The notes: generated from the letters alone by a model not told the origin. A stretch of DNA of 12,407 nt from Spirochaetaceae bacterium (GCA_003558175.1 PWMO01000362.1:1-12407), one strand, 5' to 3'. Positions 1-7,829 are shown, numbered from the stretch's first letter. A program made the numbers and translations.

Positions 1-1243
1 CAAGCAGCCGGTTCAGTTCAGCGGTACCGGGAAGTCCGGAGAGAAACCACGCCAGGTAACGCCGGACGATCGGGTCTTGCGGATACTGCTCGTGTAGCTG
101 CCAAAGCCTCGCAACACCCGCGGCAACCTGCCGGTCTTGCGCAAACAACCGTTCGGAAAGCAGTGCGGCGGCAGCACCGTACTGCTGGTCCGCCCCGTCA
201 AGAATCCGCCGCGCCGCCTGAGGGTCGGACACGGCGGATTCGATGGCCATTGCCCGAATGAGCGACCAGTTGGACGGATACCGGTTCAGCCCGGCGGTCA
301 ACGCTCCTGCGGCGGCCTCCGGGCGCTCTTCCACCCGGCGCGCAATCCACGCCCGGTTCAGAAATGCAGCCGGCGGCAGCTCACTCGCGGAGCTCTCGAT
401 CAGTTCGTCGTAGATGCGGGCCGCCGCCGACGGGTCGCCCTGCCGCAGGTACACTTCAGCCGTCAGCAAGAGAACGTCCACGCTTGCGGCGCGTTCGTCG
501 GAGACCCGTGATAGATGGGTAAAGAACGCCTCGTAATCGCCCGCATCAAAGGCGATGTAGGCGGATAGCATCGGGAAGGCGCGCTGAAACCTGAGATCCA
601 TGGTCTCAGAAACCGCGTCGTCAAACCGCCCCTCTTCCAGCATCCGCAGCACTGCGTTGGCGCGAAACCGCAGATCTCCACTGATCGACTCGGCCTGCCT
701 CAGCTCTTCAACCGTGCTTCCGCGCCCCAGCCGGGTGAGAGCGGCCAGGTCGTCAGCTCCCTCCAGTCGCACGGCCTGGCCGGCGCGCAAAAATGCCTCG
801 GCGGCGAGTGTTCTATAGCGGCGGTTGTTCGCAAGGTGAGTCTGTCCGCGCTGACCCGCTTCGAGATAGCGGCCGGTGCGCAGCTCGCCATACAGCGCAA
901 GCGCCTGCAGGTCCGCGTTTCCAGGCAACTGCTCCGCCGCCTGATTGCTCACGCTGGCGTAGGTCCCGTAGTCGTCCAACGCCTCGGCAACCGACCAGGC
1001 GCGACCAATCAGGCGCAGCCACGAGCCGCTGCTGGAAGCGTAGTCGACAGCCCGTGCGATCGTGCGCTCGGCAGCTGCAAACTCGTTCTCTGCGATCAGC
1101 GCATCTATCTGCCGCAGCGCCTGCGACATCTCACGAGTGACGCGCCGGTCGCGCACGTAGCCTCCGACGACCACAACCATGAGCACAAACACTGCAATTG
1201 AGAAAAGCAGAAACAGCCATGCTGCGGCGAGTCGCCGATTCAT
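1..1243 (-). CDS. Membrane-anchored helical-repeat (TPR-like) protein, C-terminus outside the window
   Basis: I read an uninterrupted frame of 414 codons from the ATG at 1243 to the window edge, so the C-terminus is missing. The N-terminus has two Arg residues, then one hydrophobic helix (about residues 7-29, rich in Val, Leu, Phe and Ala), then a charged stretch. This fits an inner-membrane anchor or uncleaved signal with the bulk of the protein in the periplasm. The rest is alpha-helical in pattern, with repeated pairs such as 'NEFAAAERTIARAV' and 'GDPSAAARIYDELI' that resemble degenerate TPR units. No catalytic motif is visible. The start lies 51 bases after the nusB stop. The ribosome-binding site is weak (GGGGCGA), so the start is only probable. 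Neighbours (nusB, a periplasmic parvulin) suggest an envelope scaffold, but that is inference and no family can be named. Confidence 0.8.
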   Translation of the reverse strand, partial: MNRRLAAAWLFLLFSIAVFVLMVVVVGGYVRDRRVTREMSQALRQIDALIAENEFAAAERTIARAVDYASSSGSWLRLIGRAWSVAEALDDYGTYASVSNQAAEQLPGNADLQALALYGELRTGRYLEAGQRGQTHLANNRRYRTLAAEAFLRAGQAVRLEGADDLAALTRLGRGSTVEELRQAESISGDLRFRANAVLRMLEEGRFDDAVSETMDLRFQRAFPMLSAYIAFDAGDYEAFFTHLSRVSDERAASVDVLLLTAEVYLRQGDPSAAARIYDELIESSASELPPAAFLNRAWIARRVEERPEAAAGALTAGLNRYPSNWSLIRAMAIESAVSDPQAARRILDGADQQYGAAAALLSERLFAQDRQVAAGVARLWQLHEQYPQDPIVRRYLAWFLSGLPGTAELNRLL

Positions 1244-1256
1244 CAGCGTCGCCCCG

Positions 1257-1287
1257 TTCCGAGCCGAAGCCGTTCCATTCCGAGCCG
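1257..1287. repeat. Direct repeat of TTCCGAGCCG between nusB and the TPR-like gene
   Basis: The 10-mer TTCCGAGCCG occurs at 1257-1266 and 1278-1287, a period of 21 bases or about two helical turns. It fills most of the 51-base gap downstream of nusB. It may be a binding site, a remnant of local duplication, or chance in GC-rich DNA. No promoter is evident beside it. Confidence 0.4.
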
Positions 1288-1294
1288 TAAAGGA

Positions 1295-1750
1295 TCAGGC
1301 ATGGCGCCCCACAGCGCTATGTTCCTTGCGGATCCCGTCCAGAACTCCGTTCACGAAGCGGTAGCTCTCTTCCGATCCATACTCGCGTGCGATGTCGATC
1401 GCCTCGTCAATGGTCACCGTGGCCGGTATGTCGGGCTGAAACAGCAGCGCGTACGCGCCGACGCGCAACACGGCAAGGTCTACACGCCCCAACCGGCCGA
1501 GATCCCAGCGGCGCAACTGCCCCTGGATGTGGCGATCTATCTCTTCAAGGTTCTCGATGGTGCCTGCAATCAGAAGCCGGGCAAAACCAAGGCTCTGGTC
1601 GGCATCCTTCTGCGAACCACCGAGCGTCGGTCCCAGCAGTTCTTCATCGAGCCAGTCGAGCGCCAGCAAGCGCTGCGGCGTCGAACCCCCTACATCCCAC
1701 CAGTAGAGCGCCTGAAACGCAATAATGCGAGCTCGCCGCCGGTTTCCCAT
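1295..1750 (-). CDS. nusB: Transcription antitermination factor NusB
   Basis: This 151-residue protein has the size and all-helical layout of NusB. That protein binds boxA RNA with NusE (ribosomal protein S10) and helps RNA polymerase read through rRNA operons. The N-terminus 'GNRRRARIIAFQALYW' matches the basic, Arg-rich start of the family. The C-terminal part shows the family pattern 'DIPATVTIDEAIDIAREYG' followed by 'RFVNGVLDGI'. An insert of about 15 residues near positions 35-50 makes it slightly longer than the E. coli protein (139 residues). The ATG lies 6 bases after the parvulin gene stop. The only Shine-Dalgarno candidate, GGTGA, overlaps that stop, which suggests translational coupling. 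The protein is cytoplasmic and expression probably depends on the promoter ahead of the parvulin gene. Confidence 0.93.
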   Translation of the reverse strand: MGNRRRARIIAFQALYWWDVGGSTPQRLLALDWLDEELLGPTLGGSQKDADQSLGFARLLIAGTIENLEEIDRHIQGQLRRWDLGRLGRVDLAVLRVGAYALLFQPDIPATVTIDEAIDIAREYGSEESYRFVNGVLDGIRKEHSAVGRHA

Positions 1751-1756
1751 TTCAGA

Positions 1757-2800
1757 TCACCAGCTCAGGTTCTCTTCGTAGACGGTCACCTCGGCCTCGG
1801 CGCGCAGTTCGTCTACTACTTCGTTGATGGCGCGTTCAAACGCCTGCTGCTGCTTGTTTGCCGCCAGGTGGTTACGAATCTGGTCACGCACCGTGACGCT
1901 CTGGCCGGGGAAAACCGGATCGTCGAGCTGGAGCAATCGGGCGGAACGTCGCTGCGTGACCTGCACGACATGGTATCCGACGTTCGACTCGAGCACTTCA
2001 CGCGCAATCTGGCCCTCCTCCATATCGAAGACGGCGTTCACAAAGTTGCGGCCAAGCACCTGCGACTGCTGTGACTCCTGGCGAACCAGGTAACCAAAGT
2101 CTCCGCCGGCAAAACGCACGTCGTCATCCGAATCGTCAATCAGTTGATCCATGGTCTTGGAGCCGTTACGCACCGAACGCAGCAACTCGTCGGCCAGCCG
2201 CCGGCGCTGCGTCCGCTCTTCGCTGGAGAGATTCCGCGTGTCGATGAAGATATGCTTGAAGCGCACCATTGTTGGATTGGTGAACTGAGTTGCGTTGTCT
2301 TCGTAGAACGAGCGAATCTCGCGATCGGTTGGCGCCGAGGAGGCTTCCAGTACCGACCGACGCTTCTCCACCACGTACTTCTCCTGCAGCAGTCGCTCCC
2401 TGATCTGGTCGCGGTATTCCGACCAACTGAGGCCCATCTGTTGCTCGATGATGCGCCGGAACTGTTCGTCCGAGACCGGCTGCCCGAGGCTCTGTCGCTG
2501 TTGCGAAATAGCCTGGTTGATCTCGGAGTCGGTCACGCGCACGTTGTCGCGTCGCGCAGCCTGCTTGAGCAGAACTTCCGCGATCTGGGCATCCAGCAGC
2601 TCGCGACGGTTTTCACGGGTCAGTTCGCGGCCGAGCTGCTGTTCCAGCAACCGCGCTTGCTGACGCAGTTCCCGTTGACCGATATTGACCGTTTCGGTCA
2701 GTCGCACTACCGCTACCGGCTGGTCCAGGATCTGTGCCGGAACCGACCCTACGGCAACCGCAACCATGGCGGCAACCATCACTATCTGTTTTATTCTCAT
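1757..2800 (-). CDS. Periplasmic parvulin-type peptidyl-prolyl isomerase (SurA/PrsA-like)
   Basis: This 347-residue exported chaperone or prolyl isomerase should help fold outer-membrane or periplasmic proteins. Residues 1-23 are a signal peptide (Arg, Lys, then a hydrophobic core, with likely cleavage after 'SVPA'). Residues 30-160 form a helical SurA_N-like chaperone domain rich in Gln, Arg and Glu. Residues 178-285 are the rotamase core, with the conserved His in 'FKHIFID', the glycine motif 'GGDFGY' at 232-237 and the end strand 'GYHVVQV' at 275-281. Residues 300-335 return to helix and likely pack on the N-domain, as in SurA. I chose the ATG at 2800 because it precedes a clear signal peptide and has GGAAGG upstream. 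The frame is open 57 codons further up, but that stretch crosses the promoter region. The family is well supported. The choice between SurA and PrsA naming is not. Confidence 0.9.
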   Translation of the reverse strand: MRIKQIVMVAAMVAVAVGSVPAQILDQPVAVVRLTETVNIGQRELRQQARLLEQQLGRELTRENRRELLDAQIAEVLLKQAARRDNVRVTDSEINQAISQQRQSLGQPVSDEQFRRIIEQQMGLSWSEYRDQIRERLLQEKYVVEKRRSVLEASSAPTDREIRSFYEDNATQFTNPTMVRFKHIFIDTRNLSSEERTQRRRLADELLRSVRNGSKTMDQLIDDSDDDVRFAGGDFGYLVRQESQQSQVLGRNFVNAVFDMEEGQIAREVLESNVGYHVVQVTQRRSARLLQLDDPVFPGQSVTVRDQIRNHLAANKQQQAFERAINEVVDELRAEAEVTVYEENLSW

Positions 2801-2840
2801 ACAACCTTCCAGAGACGATTTCCCTCTTCTTCGGTGATCG

Positions 2841-2857
2841 GCCCCAGTGACTGGGGC
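2841..2857. repeat. 17-bp perfect palindrome in the parvulin gene leader
   Basis: GCCCCAGT, one base, then ACTGGGGC forms an 8-bp perfect dyad. It starts about four bases after the predicted transcript start of the parvulin-nusB unit. It could be a repressor operator, or a stem-loop near the 5' end that protects the mRNA. No T-run follows it on either strand, so I do not call it a terminator. Confidence 0.6.
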
Positions 2858-2867
2858 ACTACCGACC

Positions 2868-2896
2868 ATGATACCACTCCCCGGCATCAATTTCAC
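2868..2896 (-). promoter_or_regulatory. Candidate extended -10 sigma-70 promoter for the parvulin-nusB unit
   Basis: On the minus strand, GTGAAA (2891-2896, 4/6 match) is 17 bases from TATCAT (2868-2873, 5/6 match), and the latter is preceded by TG plus one base, an extended -10. Predicted start of transcription is near 2861, giving a leader of about 60 bases before the ATG at 2800. The 211-base gap downstream of the J-domain gene is the longest in this half of the window, which fits a new transcription unit. The rest of the gap holds no gene I can support and no hairpin with a T-tract. Confidence 0.55.
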
Positions 2897-3011
2897 CCCG
2901 CGGCGCAGCCGGTTCCAACTTCCGCCGCTCAGTTCCGTTCCAGCCCGGCCGCAGGTTCCTGCCCTGCGCACGCTCCGGCCCGGCGTTACCGTTCACGCGC
3001 AGTTTTGCCGG

Positions 3012-3800
3012 TCACGCGTAGCGCTCGATTCTCTCCTGCAACTTCTTGTGACCGCTCAACTTCTGATCAAGCTCCAGGCCGCGCTGCAGGCATTCGGCGG
3101 CCAGGTTCACGTTGTTATTCTCGAGGTGCAGCTCAGCCGCTTTCTTCAGAAAAAAGGCGATGTCCTTGCGCGGAAACTTCAGTTCGATCAGCTCGTTCAG
3201 GCGCCATAACACGTCTTCTTTTTCCAGCGCCCCCGGCATGCGAAAACAGACGATAGAGCGAAGCCGCGCCGTCACTTCTTCGAAGAAATGGCGAAAATAG
3301 GGCCGCTCTTGTTCGAAGCGTACGATATGAAGCAGCAGCTCGTACGCCTTGGCAAACTCACCGCGACGCTCGAACTCCTCGGCCAGCAGGTAGGCGCAAT
3401 CCATGAAGTCTTCGCGGTCAAGATAGTCCGCAAGCTCAAATTCGGCACCCGAACGCAGCTCGTCATAGAGTGCCAGGGCGTCGTCGGGGTGGTTGTGCAG
3501 CAGATCGAAGAATATCAGTTTTGCCTGACTGACCAGGTCGTCGCGCCGTTCACGCAGAAACTCACGGTAGTCAAAGCGTACGGTACCGAGGTGAACTCCG
3601 TGACGGCGGTCATAGTCTTCCCGCAGGATAGGGTCGCTGAGCGTATGATACGCCTGAATCAGCAGGCGCATCATTTCAACGCTCTCAGCCGCCGAGGTCA
3701 CGTCCGGGTGCAGCTCCTTCGCGCGGCGGCGAAAAGCGCGACGCAACTCGTCCGGAGAGCAGGACACATCAACTTGTAACAGATCGTAATAGCTGCTCAC
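3012..3800 (-). CDS. J-domain co-chaperone with a helical-repeat C-terminus
   Basis: This 262-residue protein begins with a canonical J-domain (residues 3-66): 'YYDLLQV', a helix with 'LRRAFRRRAKEL', the essential HPD tripeptide at 31-33 that stimulates DnaK ATPase, then 'AYHTLSDPILREDYD'. It has no Gly/Phe linker, no CXXCXGXG zinc-finger repeats and no DnaJ C-terminal beta domain, so it is a class III J-protein and not DnaJ itself. Residues 100-262 are helical. They include TPR-like stretches around 132-160 ('AYLLAEEFERRGEFAKAYELL') and 218-245 ('AELHLENNNVNLAAECLQRGLEL'). The likely role is to bring DnaK to a particular client or complex. The start is GTG with a modest GAGAG site, 39 bases after the preceding gene. 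No membrane segment or signal is seen, so it is probably cytoplasmic. Its partner is unknown. Confidence 0.87.
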   Translation of the reverse strand: MSSYYDLLQVDVSCSPDELRRAFRRRAKELHPDVTSAAESVEMMRLLIQAYHTLSDPILREDYDRRHGVHLGTVRFDYREFLRERRDDLVSQAKLIFFDLLHNHPDDALALYDELRSGAEFELADYLDREDFMDCAYLLAEEFERRGEFAKAYELLLHIVRFEQERPYFRHFFEEVTARLRSIVCFRMPGALEKEDVLWRLNELIELKFPRKDIAFFLKKAAELHLENNNVNLAAECLQRGLELDQKLSGHKKLQERIERYA

Positions 3801-3806
3801 AACTCT

Positions 3807-3835
3807 CAGATTCGTCCAGGTTCGTCAGATCCGTC
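3807..3835. repeat. Three near-tandem decamers CAGRTYCGTC before the J-domain gene
   Basis: CAGATTCGTC (3807-3816), CAGGTTCGTC (3817-3826) and CAGATCCGTC (3826-3835) lie head to tail with steps of 10 and 9 bases. They fill nearly the whole 39-base gap in front of the J-domain start. In the mRNA they read as three GACGRAYCTG units just upstream of the ribosome-binding site. A protein-binding array or a small expansion is possible. Nothing about function is shown by the sequence. Confidence 0.5.
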
Positions 3836-3839
3836 GAGG

Positions 3840-4250
3840 TTAAATCTGGAGGCTTTTGCCCACCGTTTCCGCTTCACCTGCCGACTTGACAACCTCCGAA
3901 AACCGAATAAACATCCCTTCGTGCTCCATGGCCCGCATGAGGTTGGCAAGCGCCTTTGTCGATGCCACAGGCCCGGGCAGTAAGAAAGCAAAGCTCTTCT
4001 TGCCGCTGACCGCGCCTGCCTGCTGCAGAAACTCCGTCACGTGCGGGGGTATCTTCCCGCCAAAGAGCCCGGTCTGCTCCGCACCGATTGCGATGTACTG
4101 ATATGCCGACAGTTTGACGTCCGAGTCGCGGCGTGCCTCTATCAGGTCCACCTGATGCCCCTGCATTTCGATGCCGCGCGCAAGCCCCTGTGCCACGGCA
4201 CTCAGCCTGTCGCGGCGCCTGGCGGGGAAGAACACGGTAGCCACACGCAT
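3840..4250 (-). CDS. Small flavodoxin-fold-like protein of unknown function
   Basis: This 136-residue protein is cytoplasmic and shows no signal peptide. The order of segments fits a flavodoxin-like alpha/beta fold: strand 'VATVFF' (3-8), helix (15-30), strand 'QVDLIEA' (33-39), strand 'YQYIAIGAE' (50-58), helix (70-80), 'GKKSFAFLLPG' (83-93), a helix, then a last strand 'FIRFSEVV'. Real flavodoxins bind the FMN phosphate with a Ser/Thr-rich loop after strand 1. Here that loop is 'PARRRDR', basic and lacking the usual T-G-N-T pattern, so FMN binding is doubtful. I chose the ATG at 4250 because AGGAG lies 7 bases upstream. The frame is open 35 codons further up, but that extension is Arg/Pro-rich and starts inside a gap. 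The 150-base gap from secG shows no good promoter or terminator. The fold assignment is inference, and the substrate and partners are unknown. Confidence 0.75.
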   Translation of the reverse strand: MRVATVFFPARRRDRLSAVAQGLARGIEMQGHQVDLIEARRDSDVKLSAYQYIAIGAEQTGLFGGKIPPHVTEFLQQAGAVSGKKSFAFLLPGPVASTKALANLMRAMEHEGMFIRFSEVVKSAGEAETVGKSLQI

Positions 4251-4399
4251 AGCGTCTCTCCTGCTGCGCCGGCGTTGAGGTCCGGCCGGATATGCTCTTG
4301 CAGCGGGTGCAACGTTTCTCGGGAGTTGCTCTACCCCGCGGCCAGATCGGAACATGGGCCGACGATCGTCCGGGAACGCGGCGTTGGCCTCTGCGTGGT

Positions 4400-4798
4400 T
4401 TAGTCCTCAGACTCAGGTAACGCTTCAATTCCCGACGGTGCGAGCGACCCGTCACCGTTGAGATCAAGATCAAGCTCGCTCTGCGGCACGGTGTCCGTGC
4501 GCCACCATTCGACCTCGGCTTCGCCCTGCAGTCGCCGCGCAGCAGCTTCTACGTCCCCGCCTTCGGCTGTGCGTCCCATCCAGGCCAGGCCGAACGAACT
4601 GAGCAGGAAAATCGCCCCGAGTATTGATGTTGTCTTGGTCAGGATGTTGCCCGAACGGTTGCCGACTTGCGCCGATGAGCCGCCACCAAAGATTCCGCCG
4701 AGGCCTTCACCGCCCTCGTCCTGAATCATGATAATGCCAACCAGCAGCAGCGCCGTGATTACAAACAGCACGAGCAGCAATATACTCAGCAGTCCCAT
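4400..4798 (-). CDS. secG: Preprotein translocase subunit SecG with an acidic, EF-hand-like tail
   Basis: SecG is a small membrane subunit of the SecYEG channel. The first 76 residues fit the family: helix 1 (about 3-24), the conserved Gly-rich cytoplasmic loop 'GEGLGGIFGGGSS' (30-42), then helix 2 (about 53-74). At 132 residues it is longer than a minimal SecG because of a tail from about residue 77. The tail is acidic and contains 'DLNGDGSL' at 112-119, which matches the D-x-N-x-D-G-x-L core of EF-hand and dockerin calcium loops. Position 12 of such a loop is Gly (123) and not Glu or Asp. The ATG has GGAG 5 bases upstream and lies 10 bases after the tpiA stop, so it is probably cotranscribed with the glycolytic genes. 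The SecG call is firm. Calcium binding by the tail is only a possibility. Confidence 0.92.
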   Translation of the reverse strand: MGLLSILLLVLFVITALLLVGIIMIQDEGGEGLGGIFGGGSSAQVGNRSGNILTKTTSILGAIFLLSSFGLAWMGRTAEGGDVEAAARRLQGEAEVEWWRTDTVPQSELDLDLNGDGSLAPSGIEALPESED

Positions 4799-4808
4799 TC
4801 AATCTCCC

Positions 4809-5564
4809 CTACGCCCGATCAAATTGCGCGATCGGGATAAACGATTCCGGTTTCAGAGAGGCTCCACCGACCAGTGCCCCATCAATGTTGGGCTTGGCCA
4901 TCAGGCCGGCAATATTGTCTGGTTTGACCGAGCCTCCGTATTGGATAACCATAGCATCTGCGGCCGATTTAGAATAGAGGGCGGCCAACTTGGCCCGAAT
5001 CACTTCGTGCACGCTGTCTGCGTCCTCGGGTGTGGCAGTCTTTCCGGTGCCGATCGCCCACACCGGCTCATAGGCAATAACCACCTGCTGCAGCTGCGCC
5101 GCGGAGACCCCGGAAAGGCCAAGCTCGAGCTGGCTCTCTACCACATGGTTTACGTGCCCGGCCTCGCGTTCTTCCAGCGTCTCGCCGACGCACAGAATGA
5201 CGTTCAGACCGTGTTTGAGTGCCAGCTGCACCTTGGCGCTGATGAGCTCGTCGGTCTCGCCGTAGGTGTGTCGCCTCTCGGAGTGCCCGAGGATCACCAC
5301 CGAAACGCCGAGGTCCTTGAGCATCAACACCGACACTTCTCCCGTATGAGCGCCTGACTCTTCGCTGCACATGTTCTGCGCCCCCAGCAGAATAGAGGAG
5401 CCGGAGAGAGCCTCCGCTACCGCCTGCAACGCGGTGAACGGCGGCGCGACCATCACGGTGTACGGACTCCGATCCAGTGCGGACCGCAGCTCCGCGGCAA
5501 ACGCCGCGGCCTCCGCCGCGGTCTTATGCATTTTCCAGTTTCCGGCCAGGTATGGTTTTCTCAC
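4809..5564 (-). CDS. tpiA: Triosephosphate isomerase
   Basis: This 251-residue cytoplasmic enzyme interconverts dihydroxyacetone phosphate and glyceraldehyde 3-phosphate. All key residues are present: Asn9 and Lys11 in 'AGNWKMHK', the electrophile His94 in 'LGHSERR', the catalytic base Glu166 in 'AYEPVWAIGTGK' with the loop-6 hinge, and the phosphate-binding 'YGGSVKP' (209-215) and 'LVGGASL' (231-237). The length matches the usual 250 or so residues. I chose the GTG at 5564. It places the family N-terminus 'RKPYLAGNWKM' directly after the start and has AGGAGGAG at 5568-5575. The frame is open upstream into the pgk 3' end, but that extension resembles nothing in the family. The gap to pgk is 40 bases, with no promoter seen. 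Confidence 0.97.
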   Translation of the reverse strand: MRKPYLAGNWKMHKTAAEAAAFAAELRSALDRSPYTVMVAPPFTALQAVAEALSGSSILLGAQNMCSEESGAHTGEVSVLMLKDLGVSVVILGHSERRHTYGETDELISAKVQLALKHGLNVILCVGETLEEREAGHVNHVVESQLELGLSGVSAAQLQQVVIAYEPVWAIGTGKTATPEDADSVHEVIRAKLAALYSKSAADAMVIQYGGSVKPDNIAGLMAKPNIDGALVGGASLKPESFIPIAQFDRA

Positions 5565-5604
5565 CTTCTCCTCCTGCAGGCGCGCGCTCAGTCTTCCGCA
5601 GCGG

Positions 5605-6786
5605 TCAGTCTTCCAGAGCCTTGATGCCCGGAAGCACCTTCCCTTCGAGGAACTCCAGCGATGCGCCGCCGCCGGTAGATACGTGGTCAATGCGGTCGGC
5701 AACGCCAAACTTGTTGGCCGCCGCCACCGAATCACCGCCGCCTACGATTGTGGTTCCACTGCACTCGGCAACCATCTTTGCCACCTCGTGCGTTCCGTGC
5801 GCGAAGTTGTCAAACTCGAACACACCCATCGGACCGTTCCACAATACGGTCGCGGCGCCGCCGATGACCGGCCGCAGACGCTCGATGCTCTTCGGCCCGA
5901 TATCCATGCCGATCTTTCCGGCGGGAATGTCAACGCTGTCCACCGCTTCGGCCGTTGCCGTCTCGCTGAACTCGGACGCCACGCAGTGATCGACCGGCAA
6001 TACCACCGCAACGCCCTTGCTCTTCGCTGCATCCAGCAGCGATCTGGCGGTGTCGATGAAGTCGTCTTCAACCAGCGAGTTGCCGATCTCGTGCCCCAGA
6101 GCCTTGAGAAAGGTGTAGGACATGCCCCCCCCAATTACCAGCGAGCTGCAGTTGGGAAGCAGCGACTCCAGCACCGCGATCTTGCTCGATACCTTGGCGC
6201 CGCCGACAATTGCAACAAACGGCTGCTTCGGCTTCTCCAGGATCGGTGCGAAGAATGCCACCTCTTTCTCGATCAGAAAACCGGCGTAGGCCGGCAGGAT
6301 GTGCGCCACGCCCTCCGTCGATGCGTGAGCTCGGTGCGCCGAGCCAAACGCGTCATTGACGTAGACGTCACCCAGTTGCGCCAGTTTGGCGGCAAAGTCG
6401 GCGTCGTTCTTGGTCTCCTGCTTGTAAAACCGCACATTCTCGAGCAACAGGATCTCGCCTGCCGCAAGTGCGTGCGCCGCAGCTTCAGCGTCGGGACCGA
6501 TGCAGTCGTCAACGGTCTTGACCGGCCGACCGATGAGCTCGGCCAGCCTGGCTGAAACCGGCTTGAGACTGAACTGCGGATCCGGGCCGTCCTTGGGACG
6601 ACCCAGATGACTCATCAACACTAACGACGTGCCGCCCTGGTCGAGGATGTATTTCAGCGTCGGCAGTGCCGCGCGGATCCGGGTATCGTCGGTGACCGTG
6701 CCGTCTTTGATGGGAACGTTGAAGTCGACGCGAACGAGCACTCGTTTATTGGTGAGGTCGGCGTCGCGTACCGTCCGAACTGCCAT
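5605..6786 (-). CDS. pgk: Phosphoglycerate kinase
   Basis: This 393-residue cytoplasmic enzyme transfers phosphate from 1,3-bisphosphoglycerate to ADP, the first ATP-forming step of glycolysis. Family signatures run in order: 'VLVRVDFNVP' (16-25), 'SHLGRP' (59-64), 'LLENVRF' (114-120), 'VNDAFGSAHRAHAS' (143-156), 'VGGAKVSSK' (194-202), 'WNGPMGVFE' (316-324), the nucleotide-site 'GGGDSVAA' (349-356), and 'STGGGASLEFLEG' (370-382). Its length is normal and no key residue is missing. The ATG has GGAGGAG four bases upstream, 12 bases after the gap stop, which implies transcription from the gap promoter. Long open frames on the opposite strand across this gene are codon-bias shadows. Confidence 0.98.
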   Translation of the reverse strand: MAVRTVRDADLTNKRVLVRVDFNVPIKDGTVTDDTRIRAALPTLKYILDQGGTSLVLMSHLGRPKDGPDPQFSLKPVSARLAELIGRPVKTVDDCIGPDAEAAAHALAAGEILLLENVRFYKQETKNDADFAAKLAQLGDVYVNDAFGSAHRAHASTEGVAHILPAYAGFLIEKEVAFFAPILEKPKQPFVAIVGGAKVSSKIAVLESLLPNCSSLVIGGGMSYTFLKALGHEIGNSLVEDDFIDTARSLLDAAKSKGVAVVLPVDHCVASEFSETATAEAVDSVDIPAGKIGMDIGPKSIERLRPVIGGAATVLWNGPMGVFEFDNFAHGTHEVAKMVAECSGTTIVGGGDSVAAANKFGVADRIDHVSTGGGASLEFLEGKVLPGIKALED

Positions 6787-6798
6787 ACATCTCCTCCG

Positions 6799-7829
<1,031 letters not shown>

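Noticed and set aside
1301..2074. 257-codon plus-strand frame opposite nusB and the parvulin gene
   Set aside because: nusB and the parvulin are well supported on the other strand. The frame crosses their boundary with no start signal.
2144..3256. 370-codon plus-strand frame crossing the parvulin and J-domain genes
   Set aside because: It overlaps two clear genes and the promoter gap and resembles nothing known. Low-complexity Arg/Pro/Ser translation points to a shadow.
4251..4399. Possible tRNA-like segment with GGGTAGAGCA in the gap after secG
   Set aside because: I could not form an acceptor stem or a T-arm with the flanks. Only the D-loop-like string matches, so it is probably chance. 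The gap also holds a small TTGCA-N5-TGCAA dyad at 4298-4312 that is too short to call.
5565..5735. Longer tpiA start 57 codons upstream
   Set aside because: It would overlap the pgk coding end and add a segment unlike any triosephosphate isomerase. The GTG at 5564 has a strong ribosome-binding site and the family N-terminus.
5371..6555. 394-codon open frame on the plus strand across pgk
   Set aside because: It is antisense to a complete and conserved pgk, its translation is rich in Arg, His and Cys with no recognisable domain, and it has no ribosome-binding site. It is a product of GC-rich codon bias.
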